Shown: positions 22,554 to 35,760, counted from the first letter of the stretch. The stretch: 64,000 nucleotides of DNA from Epiperipatus broadwayi (GCA_028023455.1 JAQFVV010012396.1:11449296-11513295); one strand, 5' to 3'. The notes: generated by a model not told the origin, from the letters alone. Numbers and translations are program-made.

Positions 22554-24760
22554 GTTTTTTTTTGTTTGTTTTTTATTAAGGAAAACAAAATTATACAATT
22601 ACAGTGTTAATCATTATCTCCTATAATTGCTATCTCTTGTGTGCTCAATCTTATTTAAAACCAAGTGGTAAAAGTGTACCATTCATCCAAGCACTGTACA
22701 TTCCTTCGAGTGCACATGTTTACAGCTAGGACCCTGACAATCATTTCAGGAAGCCAGGAACTATTGCAGACCATGCTCGTAGATAGGTGTGTCTAATCAC
22801 TTGCTGCCAAATGATGACTGGTAAAAGATGCTAAGGACTAAACCGTCTTCAAGCAGTACAAGTCGGATCTAAATATCTGTTTAGAGATCCTTTGGCATCA
22901 GAAGACAATCCCTGTCTCTGATTTCACAAAGAAATTTTTTGAATACTGCCCATGGATGGCATGGTTATTTCTAAAAACATAATGATTCCTTGTAAGCCAC
23001 ACTGCATGAATCAAATAAGTTGCTATCCTTATCATGGCATATACACCACTCATCAACATGTTATTGGTTGATAGAATGCATTTATTGTTAGTCAAGACTC
23101 TGTCTGCAATGTTCTGCCTAATAACCCTCAAAAATGAGCACTCATAGAAAATATGATTAATGGTCTCATCTTCAATTCCACACAATTTGCAAGGACCTCA
23201 ATTTTAGTAAATCTATTGTTAACTAAAAAATGATTTGTTAGGAGTGATAAATTAACTTTAAGCAAAAAATCAACATATTTAGCCTCTAGGCTCCAGCGTT
23301 TTGATTCATTAATTGTTTTGTGATTAATTAAGGCTGTACAGGCAGTTTCTCTACCTTAGAATAAATAAATTAGTACACTTGCCAATATGAATTCTTGATG
23401 TTAATAAATTGATTTTGTCACATTAAACAAATTTCCCATATGTTCTAGAAGTTCATTAGCCCATTTGCTCTGGATAGGCAGTGGTCTGTCAGTAGGATCC
23501 ACTTCATCCTGTAATGTGTGATGAGCTTATCCCAAATATGTTGCCCTCAATATGGTCAGTGTTCTCTGCACATAAAATGTACATAGACTATGTAAACCAA
23601 GCCCATTCAGGTCTTTCAGTCTCTGCAGTCTGGCTAAATTGATGGTTACACCCTTCCTCTCCCACAAGATCCCAGTGCAGACTGAGTTAACTGCATTCTG
23701 AAAGGACCTGGTTGGTTTAATGCCTCAATAAGGTCAGTGTTGTCTGCGCATAAGATGTATTTAGACTTTGTAAACCAAACCTATTCAGGTCTTTCAGTCT
23801 GGCTAAACTGATGGTTACACACTTTCTTTTCCACAAGATGCTAGTGCAGACCAAGTTAGCTGCATTCTGACAGGACCTGGCTAGTTTAAAAAATGGCAAG
23901 TAATAGTTGATCTGCGGAAGCACCATTATGTTTATCAGTGCTGCCTTACCAGGGAGTGATAAGTAGATCCCTGAGAGAGCGCTTGCTATATTCCTCATTT
24001 TCTTCAATAAATTATCTTCAAGTGATCCTCATAGCTATCCTGGAAAGAACTACAGGGAACCCCAGAAAATTTTGGGGATTGCCTGAATATCTGGAAGCGA
24101 TGGATGTGTCTCCATATATCTTTCAGGTAGCAGTCTTTTGAGGGTTGATCTTTAGCCCTCATCTAGAAGCTTATATAGTGTTGGCAGATGTTTTTGCAAT
24201 GGGAGGAAAATTGTCACATCGACATAAGAATGTGGCTCACCTCTTCCTCTAGAACTGGGACATATACCCCTGGCAGATGCTTCTCAATATCTGATAGTAG
24301 GGGTTTGATATAGGCTATGAAACATAAGGTACTAAGCGGTGAACCCTGGGGTATTGATATATTAGGCTTAAACCCCGGACCTTCACGAGACATTTAGAGA
24401 TGTATAAATTGATCTATTTAACAGTAAATTGGAAATTATATGGATGTACACTTTAGGGACTCCGTAAAGTGAGAAACTTTGCCAGCACTATGAAGCCAAA
24501 TGAGGCCACAAAGTCTACCTGAACAACAATGGGTCCCAATGCTCTTTTTATTCCAACATGTTCCACCAATAAGGCAAACCTTCTAACAGCATCAATGATG
24601 GAAGAACTCTTCTGAGTAAATTTGATGGACTGAAATTCTACTAGGCAGCCATTTTTGTATCTATGCTACTAAGAAAATGCTTCTTCATAATAGTTTTGAA
24701 GATTATTAATAGGGCTTTTTTTATATAAGAAAAAAAATTTTGACACTTCAAAAATTAAGA
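22554..24760 (-). pseudogene. LINE (APE-type non-LTR) ORF2 relic, minus strand
   Basis: Reading from high to low coordinates: a RT motif A region (PIVVQVDFVASF, compare VQLDIIAAFD in the 45-kb element), then motif B (KPNISIPQGSPL), then YVDVTIFLPLQKHLPTLYK in place of YMDD, so the second catalytic Asp is Val. Next is the thumb (SLPGKAALINIMVLPQINYY, 24007-23717), and at 23185-22898 a C-terminal CGIEDETINHIFYEC zinc-ribbon-like domain of the zf-RVT type. Frames are broken many times. It ends in a poly(T) run (22554-22578 on the plus strand, poly(A) of the element) with AATAAA just upstream. It is related to the element at 39.7-46.5 kb. No endonuclease or ORF1 is seen, so it is 5'-truncated. 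Confidence 0.75.
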
Positions 24761-24779
24761 TAATTCTGTCATATATAAT

Positions 24780-25207
24780 GCAAGAATTTGATAAAATTGG
24801 TAATGTTTTAAAGAAAAATAATATCCACACCAATATTTCCACACACTAAAGATAAAATTCCTTTGGTATGTCATGGTGTATATGAAATTCTATGTGGAGT
24901 TTCTTTACATTCATACATTGGACAGATCATTCATAGAATAAACATAAGAAAGGAAGAACACATTTTGTCAGTTAGAGAAAAATCTAATTTATCAACCATT
25001 TACTCATGCATTAAAGTAACTAACCATGACATCAATTTTAATAAAACACCTATTTTGGAAAAAAAATGAGCAATATAACCAGAGACTGCTAAGAGAAGAT
25101 ATAGAGATTTTTAAAAGGCCTAAGAGCATAAATGAAAAGTGTGAATTAAAGAAAATTAACAATATTTGGAAAAGGTTATTGGAGGATAAAATATTTCTTA
25201 AAACTTC
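24780..25207 (+). pseudogene. Penelope-like element, GIY-YIG endonuclease relic
   Basis: VCHGVYEILCG followed by HSYIGQIIHRINIRKEEH matches the Penelope GIY-YIG signature (GVYkIpC..C...YiGqT.r.l..R..EH). HDINFNKTPILE continues the domain. One frameshift near 25060 carries it into YNQRLLREDIEIFKRP and SINE...INNIWKRLL, the family's C-terminal block (R..rEaIEI.k.p..iN...g..l...W). The reverse transcriptase is absent. Upstream, on the same strand, FPHTKDKIPLVC fits the linker that precedes the domain. The active-site Tyr-Gly and Arg are retained, but stops upstream make it a relic. The closest resemblance is to arthropod-type Penelope proteins, judged from memory of motifs only. Confidence 0.75.
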
Positions 25208-25211
25208 TTAA

Positions 25212-27340
25212 CTAATAGAATGTGAGAATGAGGAGAAAATAACAAAGGAAAAAAACAATTTTAAATCTTACCACATACATTCTTATGATTTGAAAAAAAA
25301 AGCTCTAAGAAAATTAGTTGTTATTGTACTGAAATGTCAACTATTTAGCTATTATATTTTTATTACAAGGAAGCTCCCAGAAATAATAATATGAATTCAC
25401 TGTTTATCCTGAGAATAACAGAATTAATATATATATTCCATCCATGTATATATACTACTGCTTCATGTTAAATCTTGAACACAAAAATACTAATTGTTAA
25501 AGATTGTGAAAAGGTTTTTTTTTATTATTATCTGATTTCAATGCCATTACCAAGACACTTTTTATAGTCAATTAAATTGCTTAACACTTATCTACAATAA
25601 TAAAATTTAAAAAAAAATTCTTTATAGGATAACTCATTATAAATCATGCATCTCCAATAAAAAAGATCAATGTCATTTAGAAGTACAATGAATCTAAAGG
25701 ATATCATTATTTAAATAATATATAACCTGCCAGTAACTATTTCATTTCACTTTTATTATTTAATATGTATCTAAACACAGACATGATTACTTTGAATAAT
25801 TTATTAAAACAGTGATAATTTTAATTATAGATAATGTAGTACTTTGAATAATTTATTAAAAGTGTTAATTTTAGATAAAGATAATGTATTAGTCACATCA
25901 ATAAATGTGCACATCTGTATTATTTACATAATAAAAATCAATGAAAAATGTAGTTCTATTTGCTATTTACAAAACTATAACCTAACTTACAGTTTGTAAA
26001 ACAGTGGAAAGCAACTTTTTTATTTTTACACTTGTGAACTCTTCCTCACATGAAAATTTGATGCAATTCACCATTTGTTTTTATTATACCTAAATTATAA
26101 GTAGAATATGTAAGAATATTCATAATAAAATGATAGTAGTTTTAATTAATATACAAATTTATGTTTTCTAATTAAGCTCATACTTTTTGAAATTTTTGAA
26201 ACAAATCGTATACTTACAAAAAAAAAATTATAATATATACAGAAACAAATAACTTTCATGTGATTTTTAATCTATATTTTAAAATTAAATTCTTTCAACA
26301 AAAAAAAAAAAAAATTACCCAAAACTTAATAGAATTTCTTAAAAATTTCATGATTCCCAACAATTTTATATATCTCCTTGAGGGATCATGACTCATGTTT
26401 GTACACCACTGTTGGAAATTACAAAGCTCAAAATTCATTATAATCATGCAATAGCTAATTCTATCATTTAAAATGGGGTCCAAAGATACAATGAAATCAC
26501 ATTTGCATACAATACTAATAACTTAGGTTCAAGCCAAAGTTGAAAAAACTTGAAATTTTTCAACAACTTTGGAATTTTTCTATCATGTATCCATCCCATA
26601 GCTAACCTAAATAAATATCCAACATTGGTAAATAAATAAATATTTAGCCATTCTTAACTCGAGTGTAAGCCCAGTACAAAATCTTGCCTTTTCCTAGCAA
26701 TTGACAAACATAATAAATACTGCCTTGTCTTTCACTATTATTTTGGAGAAATTGTTGGGCTAGCCTTCTCCCTGTAGTTAAATATTTATATATCAAAACA
26801 AACATTCTAATTGTAGCAAAATCCTGAGTACATGACTTTTAAAAATCCCATACAAATAACATTTTACTTTACATATTAATATTTTACCCAATTTTATATT
26901 TAATAATAAAAGTAAACTCCAGTTAAGACTGTTTCATAAAAATAAATATATTTTATTCCATATAACATTTTAATAATGTATTTTTATTTTAAAATATTAA
27001 ATATATTTTAATTAATATTTTAAAAAAATAATAATTATATAAAACAAAAAAAACAAAAAAATACATTAATTCTAACAATAATAATTCCTACTTAAAAATA
27101 TTTCACTATAATAGTGCTAAGTTCAGATTATGTGTGTAAATCTGCTGCAATGTAATGCTACAACTTTTTATCAAAGTCAGAAGTCTCTTAACCAATCTTT
27201 ATTATCTTTATATAAGTGTCAATCTTTTATAATATTCATACGTATAATTGAGAATTTTTTAAATTTTATAAATTTACTAATTGTTATGTTCAATATTTTT
27301 CAATATTAAATATTTTCATATTAACAATTTAATATTTTAC
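25212..27340. other. AT-rich sequence without genes
   Basis: It contains one tandem repeat (listed separately) and poly(A)/poly(T) tracts. A 62-codon minus frame at 26295-26483 is not credible as a gene. A GC-richer patch at 26640-26770 may be a SINE fragment but is unmatched. Confidence 0.4.
25790..25890 (+). repeat. about 50-bp tandem duplication
   Basis: ACTTTGAATAATTTATTAAAA followed by a TTTTA...GATAATGTA block occurs twice in succession, differing by a few substitutions and a small indel. Confidence 0.75.
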
Positions 27341-27343
27341 TTT

Positions 27344-27430
27344 TTTGGGTAATAGTATCAATGTTATATTTCATTGTTTTTTGTTAGCAAGAGCGCCATC
27401 AATCGAACAGTACAGTCATTGATACTATTA
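27344..27430. repeat. short inverted repeat, 16-bp arms
   Basis: GTAATAGTATCAATG on the left and CATTGATACTATTATC on the right flank a 50-bp GC-richer centre with AGAGCGCCATCAATCG. It could be a miniature foldback element. No target duplication is seen. Confidence 0.45.
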
Positions 27431-27784
27431 TCTTTTTGTATTATTTAAATGGTATTTACATATAGTGTTTGTGATAAAAAGACATGTTGTAAACAGGAAT
27501 CATGGCAGGATTGCTTAGTGCCTTGTAAAATAGCTTTGAATGTCTTTTGTCAAAAAAATACAAATCATCATAAATGAGACTACACACTAACATAAACAGG
27601 ATATTAGAATAAATAAGTACATTTTATTTGAAATAAGGTTATTTTCAAAAAAAAAAATTTTTTTTATTTATTTATAAAACTGAAATTGCTTTCCATTAAA
27701 TCTAATTCAACATATATAACATTTTCAATATTATTAATGCAAGATTTATATGACTTTCTTGAAAAATATTTGCTATGAATACAT

Positions 27785-27965
27785 TTTAATAAACAAGGCA
27801 AAACTCTACATACAGTAGTGCCACCCTGTGCCAACCAGAGTAATCAATAGATGCCAGAAGGCTTGTGCATAAAATCCGTATCTAGTATGGAGAGTTTTGC
27901 CTTGTTTATTAACAATTATGTGCTAGTATAAGAGATAGTGATCAAGTGATGTTTAGTGGAATACA
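27785..27965. repeat. family B fragment with inverted ends
   Basis: AACAAGGCAAAACTCTACATAC is followed by AGTAGTGCCACC, GATGCCAGAAGGCTTGTGCA, then the inverted GTATGGAGAGTTTTGCCTTGTT and the outer family B end (GTGCTAGTATAAG...TGATGTTTAGTGG). The same GCTTGTGCATAAAATCC block is at 60.87 kb. The inverted ends (about 25 bp) enclose about 85 bp. Confidence 0.65.
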
Positions 27966-29600
27966 TTTTAATTAAATTTATTGACAGCAGAAGTATAATT
28001 TCATTCACAGACTGAATATTATTGCTTCAAAGGCTATAAATTGATTAACATAAATCAATATTTCTAAATGCATATAAACGAACTATAGTGCATTGTATGA
28101 TTTAGTGGGTACAATTTAATATAGTTTGGTATTTGATGCAATACATTTATCGCATACATTTTGGAAGCAGCATCTTCTTGCTTAAATAACAGCATATCTA
28201 AGACAGGCTGTAAGCTAATCATTATGAATGCTGAAGTGTAATATCCAAAAATAAAAAATAAATATTAACCCTGAGTAAATTAAAATAACTAGAAAAACGA
28301 TGGCTTTACTGCAGAAATGGAAAAAGTTTAATGGTATGGATTGAAGACCAACTAGTCATAATATTCATTTAAGCTGAACCATTATCAAAAGTTAGATTTT
28401 GGGTTTAACTCTATAAAAGCTGCCAGAAGAGAGGAAGATACTGATAAAAAAATTTAAAGCTAATTAGAATTGATTCTTTGATTCAATAATAAAGCAGTCT
28501 TTATAAAATCATAATCCTGAAAGAATCTGTTAGTGTCAAAAATGCCATCATTTAAAAAAAAAAATTTTTTTTAAGTTTGTTTATAAATATGTACATTAAA
28601 ATAACTAATAAAATATGACAAATTAATAAAATATAACTATGTTCATAAATTATGTTAAAATAATTTTTGATTCACAATATATATATATATATATATATAG
28701 TGACACCATCATATTAACTGTCTAAACATTTAATAATTTACTCATGGTTCAAAAAATAAAAAATATAAATATAAAAAATTTCTAGTTCACATATTTGTGA
28801 TTGATAACAAAATAGCACATCATATAAAATATGAAATGCTGAATGATAACACTAGAGAGTTTAATGTTTTTCATGCAAAGAGAGGAAATAACTATAGATA
28901 TCAGCAAAAGAAAGAACAAATGGAATAAGGATTAAATTGTAGATATAGTTTAGGTAAATGTTTATTTTTGAAATACAAAATGTTAAAAGCAAGTTAGAAT
29001 AAATTGTGTGGAAAGTGGGGAAAATTTGAAAATAAAATGAGTGAAAAAAGAGATTTTATTATTTTTTTAGTTTTTTAAAATGAAAATGGGCAATGAATAT
29101 AGAATAATAAAATGAATAAAACAGTTTATTAAAATGAGATTTGAAAAGAGGGAATCAGAGCTGGAAAAAAAAAATTTGACAATAAGAAATAAAGTCTATA
29201 ATTTGATTATGATATACAATGATTTCATAGAAGAGGAATTAATAAGTTGGTTTACAAGGTTTTGTTGCAAAAGGCAAAAAAAGGGTTAATAAATTTATTT
29301 TTGTTCTTTCCTTAATAAATATGTTACACATAATGATGTTGCCTTGAATTTTTCTAACTACTGTTTATCTATAGTACAATATTTTATTATTTTTGTTAAT
29401 TATTTTTGTTTATATCATAATTTATATATGTAATTTTTTTAATATATCTTTACTCTGGACAATGAGGATCATTGATTCACCAAAACTTCTCACAAATTAA
29501 GAATCTCATCTAAAAAAAAAAAAAAAAGCAATTCCAATGTTTTTCGATGGTTAAAAATTTTATTCATTACCATAGATTCAAAATATTTATAAACTTTGAA
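27966..29600. other. AT-rich sequence with an (AT)n microsatellite at 28679-28700
   Basis: An uninterrupted TA run of about 22 bases lies at 28679-28700. Otherwise no gene, RNA or repeat is recognised. Confidence 0.5.
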
Positions 29601-29669
29601 TATGCATAAAAAAAATTTTAATTGAAAAAAATTAATAAATGAATAAATATTTTAGCAAGCATATTCTTA

Positions 29670-31215
29670 ATGGGGAAAAATGCTAATTTACATGTAAATA
29701 ATATTCAAAAATATATTCACAAGAAAGAATCGATAAGTTTAAAAGAAGACAATAAAGATGATTATAGAGAGAGATTGAACCAGAAAATTAATAATCTCAA
29801 ATTTAATCAAATAGCCTCCTATAATTTAAAATATAAAAATGATAAATTTATCTCATCCATACTTAGAAAACACTGCGAAAAAGCATTTACCAAAATTGAA
29901 TATCTCATAATGTACTCATCAGCTGCAATACTATCAAGGATATTGGCAAATATAAAATTACACAAAAAGAACAGCCCATTAAGATTTATTACAGATTTTG
30001 GAGGATTGTACTTTTATAATGTGGCAAAAATGATTGTGACATGGGTAACTAAAGAATTAGGCTTTGGCATATACACAGTCAAATTGTCTTATGAATTTAT
30101 AAATAAGATTAAAAACTTAAAAATACACAATAACTACAAAATAGCATCATTAAATGTTTAAGAGCTTTACGGCTCTGTGCCTCATTTACAATCTATAGAA
30201 TATATTTATGAAATGCTACAAAATGTCAACTATAATGTGTATAAAAAAGAGTTCATAATAAAAACATTGAAATGGATCAGTGAAGATATTATTGCAGTTG
30301 CCAGTGGAAAACATTATCATATGCAATACAGATGTCCAATGGGACTTCCATTCATAAGCATTATATGTACCTATATTTATCAAACATTGAAAATAAAATT
30401 ATTTCTAAGTGTACTTTCCCACCTACCAACATACTTTATATCAAATATGTAGATGACAAAATATTATGCACAACTGACACTCAAATCATAGATATTCAAC
30501 ATGATTTTGGACTATCAATAAAGAAAATAAGAACCAAGGTATCAAATTCCTGAATCTTTATGTCCAAAGACAACCACATTCACTAAACTATAAAATGATA
30601 CTAAAACTATTAAATACTAGAAACATGATCCACCGCAAATCAAAAACACCCAGGTTTTCTACATAGGAATGCAAAATTATGTAAATTTGAAATTGATTGA
30701 AAAAAACAACATACATGCATATATTAAGGATCTTCAAAATATGGGATACAATATTAATAAAATTATAATATGATCGATAGATTCTACAACAAAATTTTAA
30801 AACCACTGCAGTCTAAACATGAAGATACTAAGAAATGAATAAACTTACCATATATGCCAAAAAAATTCTAGTGAATTAATAAGAATTTGTTCAGAGAATT
30901 TTAATATAAGCTTTCATTCTCCCCCAGCTTTAAATAAGTTAATAAACAATTCGAAAGATTAATTGTCATCAAATAGTTTATAAAATCTATTGCATTCAAG
31001 CTAATTGCCTATATTCCTATTATGGTGAATCAAAAGCCAATCTATCTATAAGATTGGCTAGCACAACTATCTCTATAATAGAGCTAAAAGAAGTCATGAA
31101 TATTCCTCCATTTTCATAGAACATGAACAATACCCTGGCCATAAATTCAATTTATCTAAAACAAAAATTATTTGCATTGTGGGAGAGGATAAAAAAAAAA
31201 AATAAAGAGGTTTGT
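29670..31215 (+). pseudogene. Penelope-like retroelement relic, RT plus GIY-YIG
   Basis: An open stretch of 163 codons starts at 29670. PLRFITDFGGLYFYNVAK is the Penelope RT block R.I.s..G..+..lak. NYKIASLNV, a stop, then ELYGSVPH forms motif A (aSlDV.sLYtsVPh). YRCPMGLPFISI matches motif B (mG.plsp) and YVDDKIL is the catalytic YVDD. IDRFYNKILKPLQ and INLPYMPKK near 30770-30860 match the block before the endonuclease. At about 31000-31190 YYGESKANLSIRL and GHKFNLSKTKI give a GIY-YIG domain. At least five frame changes or stops make it inactive. This RT/endonuclease order is diagnostic of Penelope-like elements. Confidence 0.75.
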
Positions 31216-31714
31216 CAAAGATCAATTCTCAATAAATAAAAAAGATACCAGAACCCCTGTCAGGAAGAAGTGGGCTCTTTAAGAATATTTCAAATAAAAT
31301 GTATATAACTACACAACAAATTAAAATGAATTTGAATATAAGCAAAGTATACTTAAATATCACCAATAAGAGTAATATAAAAGAGTTATGATTGTGATAC
31401 ACATTATACTGAAAGCGTGGTCAGCAAGCATGAAACCAATTTTTAAAATAACACATCTACCTTTTCTTTATAAATGTCTGAACATTTATATGTTTAAAAT
31501 GTAAATACAATATATAAATTCTTTAAATAATAAGCACAAAATGCGCTCTTTTTTGTTTGAGTGATAATTTTTAATATTCTATTGAATGCAAACACAATTT
31601 TGAACTAACATTTTCAAGGCTAACCTGTTATTAAATCGTGATTTATTAAGTTAAAATAAAAACAACACGGTTGTTGTTACTAACAGAACCATTAATATTT
31701 TATATAATATTAAA

Positions 31715-31752
31715 CAAATGCCTAGCGCTTTCGGCCTAAGTCCTTATCAAGG
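31715..31752 (-). ncRNA. decayed hammerhead-like motif downstream of the Penelope relic
   Basis: On the minus strand TTGATAA-GGACTTAGGCC-GAAAGCGC has the order of a hammerhead (CTGATGA-stem II-GAAA) but the core is altered (first C lost, G8 changed to A). The AGCGCTTTCGG phrase recurs in the palindrome at 56.9-57.2 kb. Relationship to the Penelope element 500 bp upstream is plausible but the orientation is opposite. Confidence 0.35.
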
Positions 31753-31759
31753 TAATAAA

Positions 31760-33295
31760 CTGTATAGAAAACTAATCAATAAACGTCAAAATGACTATCA
31801 TGTTTTTTATTATTTTAATTGTAGACAGAAGTACTTGTTTGTTATAAATTAAAATAAAGCATTTAACAGAAGAAAAAAAACAACTTACATTAACATAATT
31901 TACATTTTCTGATTTATTTACGGAGCATTTTATATATTACGTGATTAAAATCTTTTTTTTTATTACCCAATGAATAAAACCTTTTTTGTTATGAACAAAG
32001 ATGTTCAATTATATAAAAATCAGATTAATAAATGCAATGTTAATTATACATTTTTTCAAATTAATTTTGCTAACGTTATTTAAGGTGATTTTTTTTAAAC
32101 ATAAATAAGTAAGTTCTCTACTGAGATTATTTGTGATAAAATGCATTTGAATGGGTTAACATTGCAAAACATGAAAGAAAAATCAGGTAAAAAAATCGCA
32201 TTTTGATTAATGCACACATTTTCAATTTCGTTTCAGTATACTTTGTTAGTATATATGATCATATTGTACAGAATTTTTAATTATAAATTTATTAAAATTT
32301 GTATATATTTTTACAAAAATTGTTTACATTTATAATAAAATACCTCTTAATCTTGAGTAAAGCATCAATTCTATTGAACAAAATTTAAGTAAATTATAAT
32401 TCAGCTTATTTTTTATACAATTTATTACTTTATACAACGAAGTTCATTTTTAATTACATACTAAATAAAATTTGTAACTTTTTTACCAAGATTGTTTATA
32501 TGCAATGACAGCCTCCTTTATCTTGAATGACCAAGAATTCTATTATAGTTTATAATATGAGGATACTGAATATAAAAAAAATAGGTAAATATATCAATAG
32601 ATAAGTACATCATATTTTCAATTTATTTTTAGTGCCCTCTAATATAGCATCAACATTTATATGTTTGTTTGTTTTTCTTGGTGTAAATGTTGCTATTTTA
32701 ACGCAAAAAAGAAAAACCTACTGCTTTTATGACACCTTATTAAAAATGATGTTTGTTTAAGATAAATTTTGTAATCAAGTTTTAACATATTTCTATCCAA
32801 ATGTATTTCTTTCAAATTTTATATGGGTTATAAATTGATGATAATGAAATATGACAATTAAATATTTCAGGATTACCCAGTGCTTTATATAATCTAAAGC
32901 TATTGGCAGATGAAATTTCAAATGTTAGTTCAATAAATTTTCAGAGATGCACATGAGAGAGAAATATTTTTTTTTAAAAAAAAACAACTAATATTAAAAA
33001 GCATTTATAGTAAATTTAAATAGAAATAAAAACAAATCTTAATTTCTCTTGATTATAAAAGTTGCTTTAAATTTTAATTTGTCTTAATTGTAAGTTTCTT
33101 CTTTTAAAATGCTTCTTTCATAAATAAAATAATATTGGAATCAATTTTTGTTATGCAATTTTGTTTTAAAGATTGCCCAGACTGTAGCACTGTTTTTATT
33201 CTTCATTTTAATTAAAATTGTAATAATTATAAAAAAATATTACTAAAACATTAAAAATAATATATAATATTTTATAATAAACACTTCTATTTATT
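31760..33295. other. AT-rich sequence with a diverged direct repeat
   Basis: Two loosely similar segments (about 32283-32390 and 32455-32550) share AAATTTGTA..TTTT.AC.A..ATTGTTTA and TCTTGA.T.A blocks. No gene is seen. Confidence 0.35.
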
Positions 33296-33299
33296 ATAA

Positions 33300-33484
33300 A
33301 CTAAAAAGCCAAAAATAATTGTTTCTTCAACCACAATTGGGATTTTTATATTTAACTTGAAAGAAAAGTGTGGGATATCCAGAAATTAATTAACTAGTGA
33401 TTGAATCAGTCTCGATACTTTAATTTCAAGATGAATATAAACCCCCAATTGTGGTTGAAGAAAATAATTATTTTTGGCTTTTTA
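33300..33484. mobile_element. foldback MITE, about 185 bp
   Basis: The left arm starts AAAAGCCAAAAATAATTGTT and continues CTTCAACCACAATTGGG. The right arm is its reverse complement with a few changes. Arms are about 65 bp around a 50-bp centre. There is no coding capacity. The family is not identified. Terminal AAAAAGCC/GGCTTTTT is the useful signature. Confidence 0.7.
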
Positions 33485-35520
33485 ATGCACATTAAATATA
33501 AGCATTGCTAAAATAAAGCAGGAGATTATTCAATGATCTTTTTATATATATTTTTAAGCAACTAATAAACAACACTGGATGGAGCTTATAGAAATAAGAT
33601 AATATTCATAGCACTCAGTGACAGAGTGATTAAAAAACCTAAGTTTTAATATAAATCATAGCCAGCATAATATGAGAATCAGAAATTCCTCATGTACAAA
33701 CTTTGAGTGAAACTGAATAAAAATTACATTAGAAAAATTACATTTTTCTATATATGAGATACAACTTATAGAGCATACTTATTGTTTTCAGAATAATATA
33801 AAAAAAAAAACAACAAAACATCAATCTGAAGTTTTGAATGACATAATGATAAATCTGAAAATCTATAAATGAAAATAAAAGAAATAATAAATATGAATCT
33901 GAAAAAGGTTTGAGTAATATAAAGTAGTCAGAAAAATCAAAATGAATGTCAGAAGATACACTAGTAATAGAAAAAAAAAAGGATAAGAATCAAAAATTGA
34001 AAAGGATAAATATTTTTTAATGAAACCAAATAGGAAACTTCAAAGGACACACAATCAAAAAGCTTTATTGTAACAATATTCGGAGATACTGAAAAAGATA
34101 GTAATACTATAAAAATGAATTATCTTTCTCATGATTTATAAAATCAGAAGAAAGTTTCAACCATGATAAAAAATCAATGATAGATCATAAATAAATAATA
34201 ACAATAAACAGAAATGAAAAAAACAAAACAGTATAAATCTATACTATAAAAACCTTAACCAAGATATTTTTGATAATATATTCCTGATTACTTTAATATT
34301 AGACTGACTAAGTGTCAGAATATTGTATTATTAAGATATGATTATTGTAAATTGCAAAAATTCCAAACAAATAACACACAACAATTACAAAAATGGAGAT
34401 TAATTTCATAATTATTTCAATACAACCACCAAAAATAGCAAGTCTATTGCAAATTAAGCATCAAAAGGTCATTGTGTATCAGATATTAAAATAAATAACC
34501 TCTAAATGGCTAGGTATATTCATTAAATCCTATATTAGTTTTATTGGTAATCAAAATAAATGATTTATGATGCAAGAAAATACATGATAGTAACATTCCA
34601 TCTTCTGAAAAATGGTAATCTGTATGCTTAAGATCCTCCACAAAAAAAACATTCAGTCAAAGATCAATAATGATACTGAAAGATTAATTATAAAATGTCA
34701 TAAATGTCAGAACTTGGTTAAAGTTATTCAAGAATGACTATAAAGAATTAATACTAGTTATACTTGATATTAACTGGAAACCCAGATTTTCAAACATTGC
34801 AATTAACTTTTACACATGTTAGGCAAAGCACAGTAAAAGTATAGAAAATAATAACTGTGTTGATAGACAATGATTGTGGGATTCATAACATCATATTTTT
34901 GGGAATACATGAATGAATATTTGTTATCTGTCTTATTTAGAATCAAATGGTAGAACCATGATTTAAACATGATATGATAAAAATAAAAGAGTTAAGCATA
35001 CATAAAACAATGCAGTACTTTATCTAGATTGTATAGTAAAACATCAGTAAAATTACTGATGAGCTGACAATTCATGAAATAGTAAAAAAAATTATCATGA
35101 TAGCATTACTAGTATTTCTGAAACTGTTCAAGTTTTAGGATAGTATATGATAAATATTTTGTGAATTCTGAAAAAACATGTGAAAGAATATAAGAACAAA
35201 AACAATATTTCATTTTAGGCTTTTTCTACTGTATCAGAATGCATTGAGTTTTGGCAAAGAATCCACTGGAAAAAGAAACGGCATCAAATCGTTTAATATG
35301 AGACATAGTTATATAGACTTCTTATAAATTTAAAAATGAGCACTTCATGCTTTCTTTTAGAGTTGACAGAAATGACACTATCTTTAACTTTGCACTATAA
35401 AGTCAATTAAATGAAATTTTAATTTTGTAATTCACATTGTAAATGTTATTTTCTACAATCACAAAAATATCATAAGAAAATGACTGTTGCTATCTGTACA
35501 AGCAAGTTTATAAGAAATTT
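33485..35520. other. AT-rich sequence without recognised genes
   Basis: No frames above chance and no RNA gene. Only weak A-rich tracts are present. Confidence 0.4.
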
Positions 35521-35528
35521 ATAAATTT

Positions 35529-35602
35529 ATCACCATATAAATTTTATATTTTTTGTACTTTATTAATCACCATATAAATTTTATATTTTTTGTACTTTAT
35601 TA
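35529..35602 (+). repeat. 37-bp tandem duplication
   Basis: ATCACCATATAAATTTTATA and the following TTTTTTGTACTTTATT appear twice back to back without visible difference. Confidence 0.9.
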
Positions 35603-35646
35603 TTATCATAAGAAGAAAAAGAGTAAATCTTATTTATTTATTTAGA

Positions 35647-35760
35647 TTTTTTTTTTTTTCATGTGTCACAGCATCGGCCGGAAGCGAACCCGGGACAACT
35701 GCTTGTAAGGCTGCTGTGCTGATCACTCGACCACCAACACTTGACAAGTGTGCTAGATTT
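35647..35760 (-). repeat. tRNA-derived SINE with poly(A) tail
   Basis: On the minus strand the head reads GGTGGTCGAGTGATCAGC (A-box-like). An anticodon-arm-like CCTTACAAG and a strong B box GGGTTCGCTTCC follow, then GGCCGATGCTGTGACA and a poly(A) run (35659-35647). The structure is that of a short tRNA-SINE inserted in reverse. A short plus-strand frame crossing it is not a gene. Confidence 0.7.

Noticed and set aside
35050-35085. ACTGATGAGCTGAC...GAAAT as a hammerhead
   Set aside because: The segment between CTGATGA and GAAA does not pair beyond a possible G-U, and no cleavage triplet or helix I is found.
35660-35760. Functional tRNA gene on the minus strand
   Set aside because: The acceptor and D arms do not pair, and a poly(A) tail follows, so it is a SINE.
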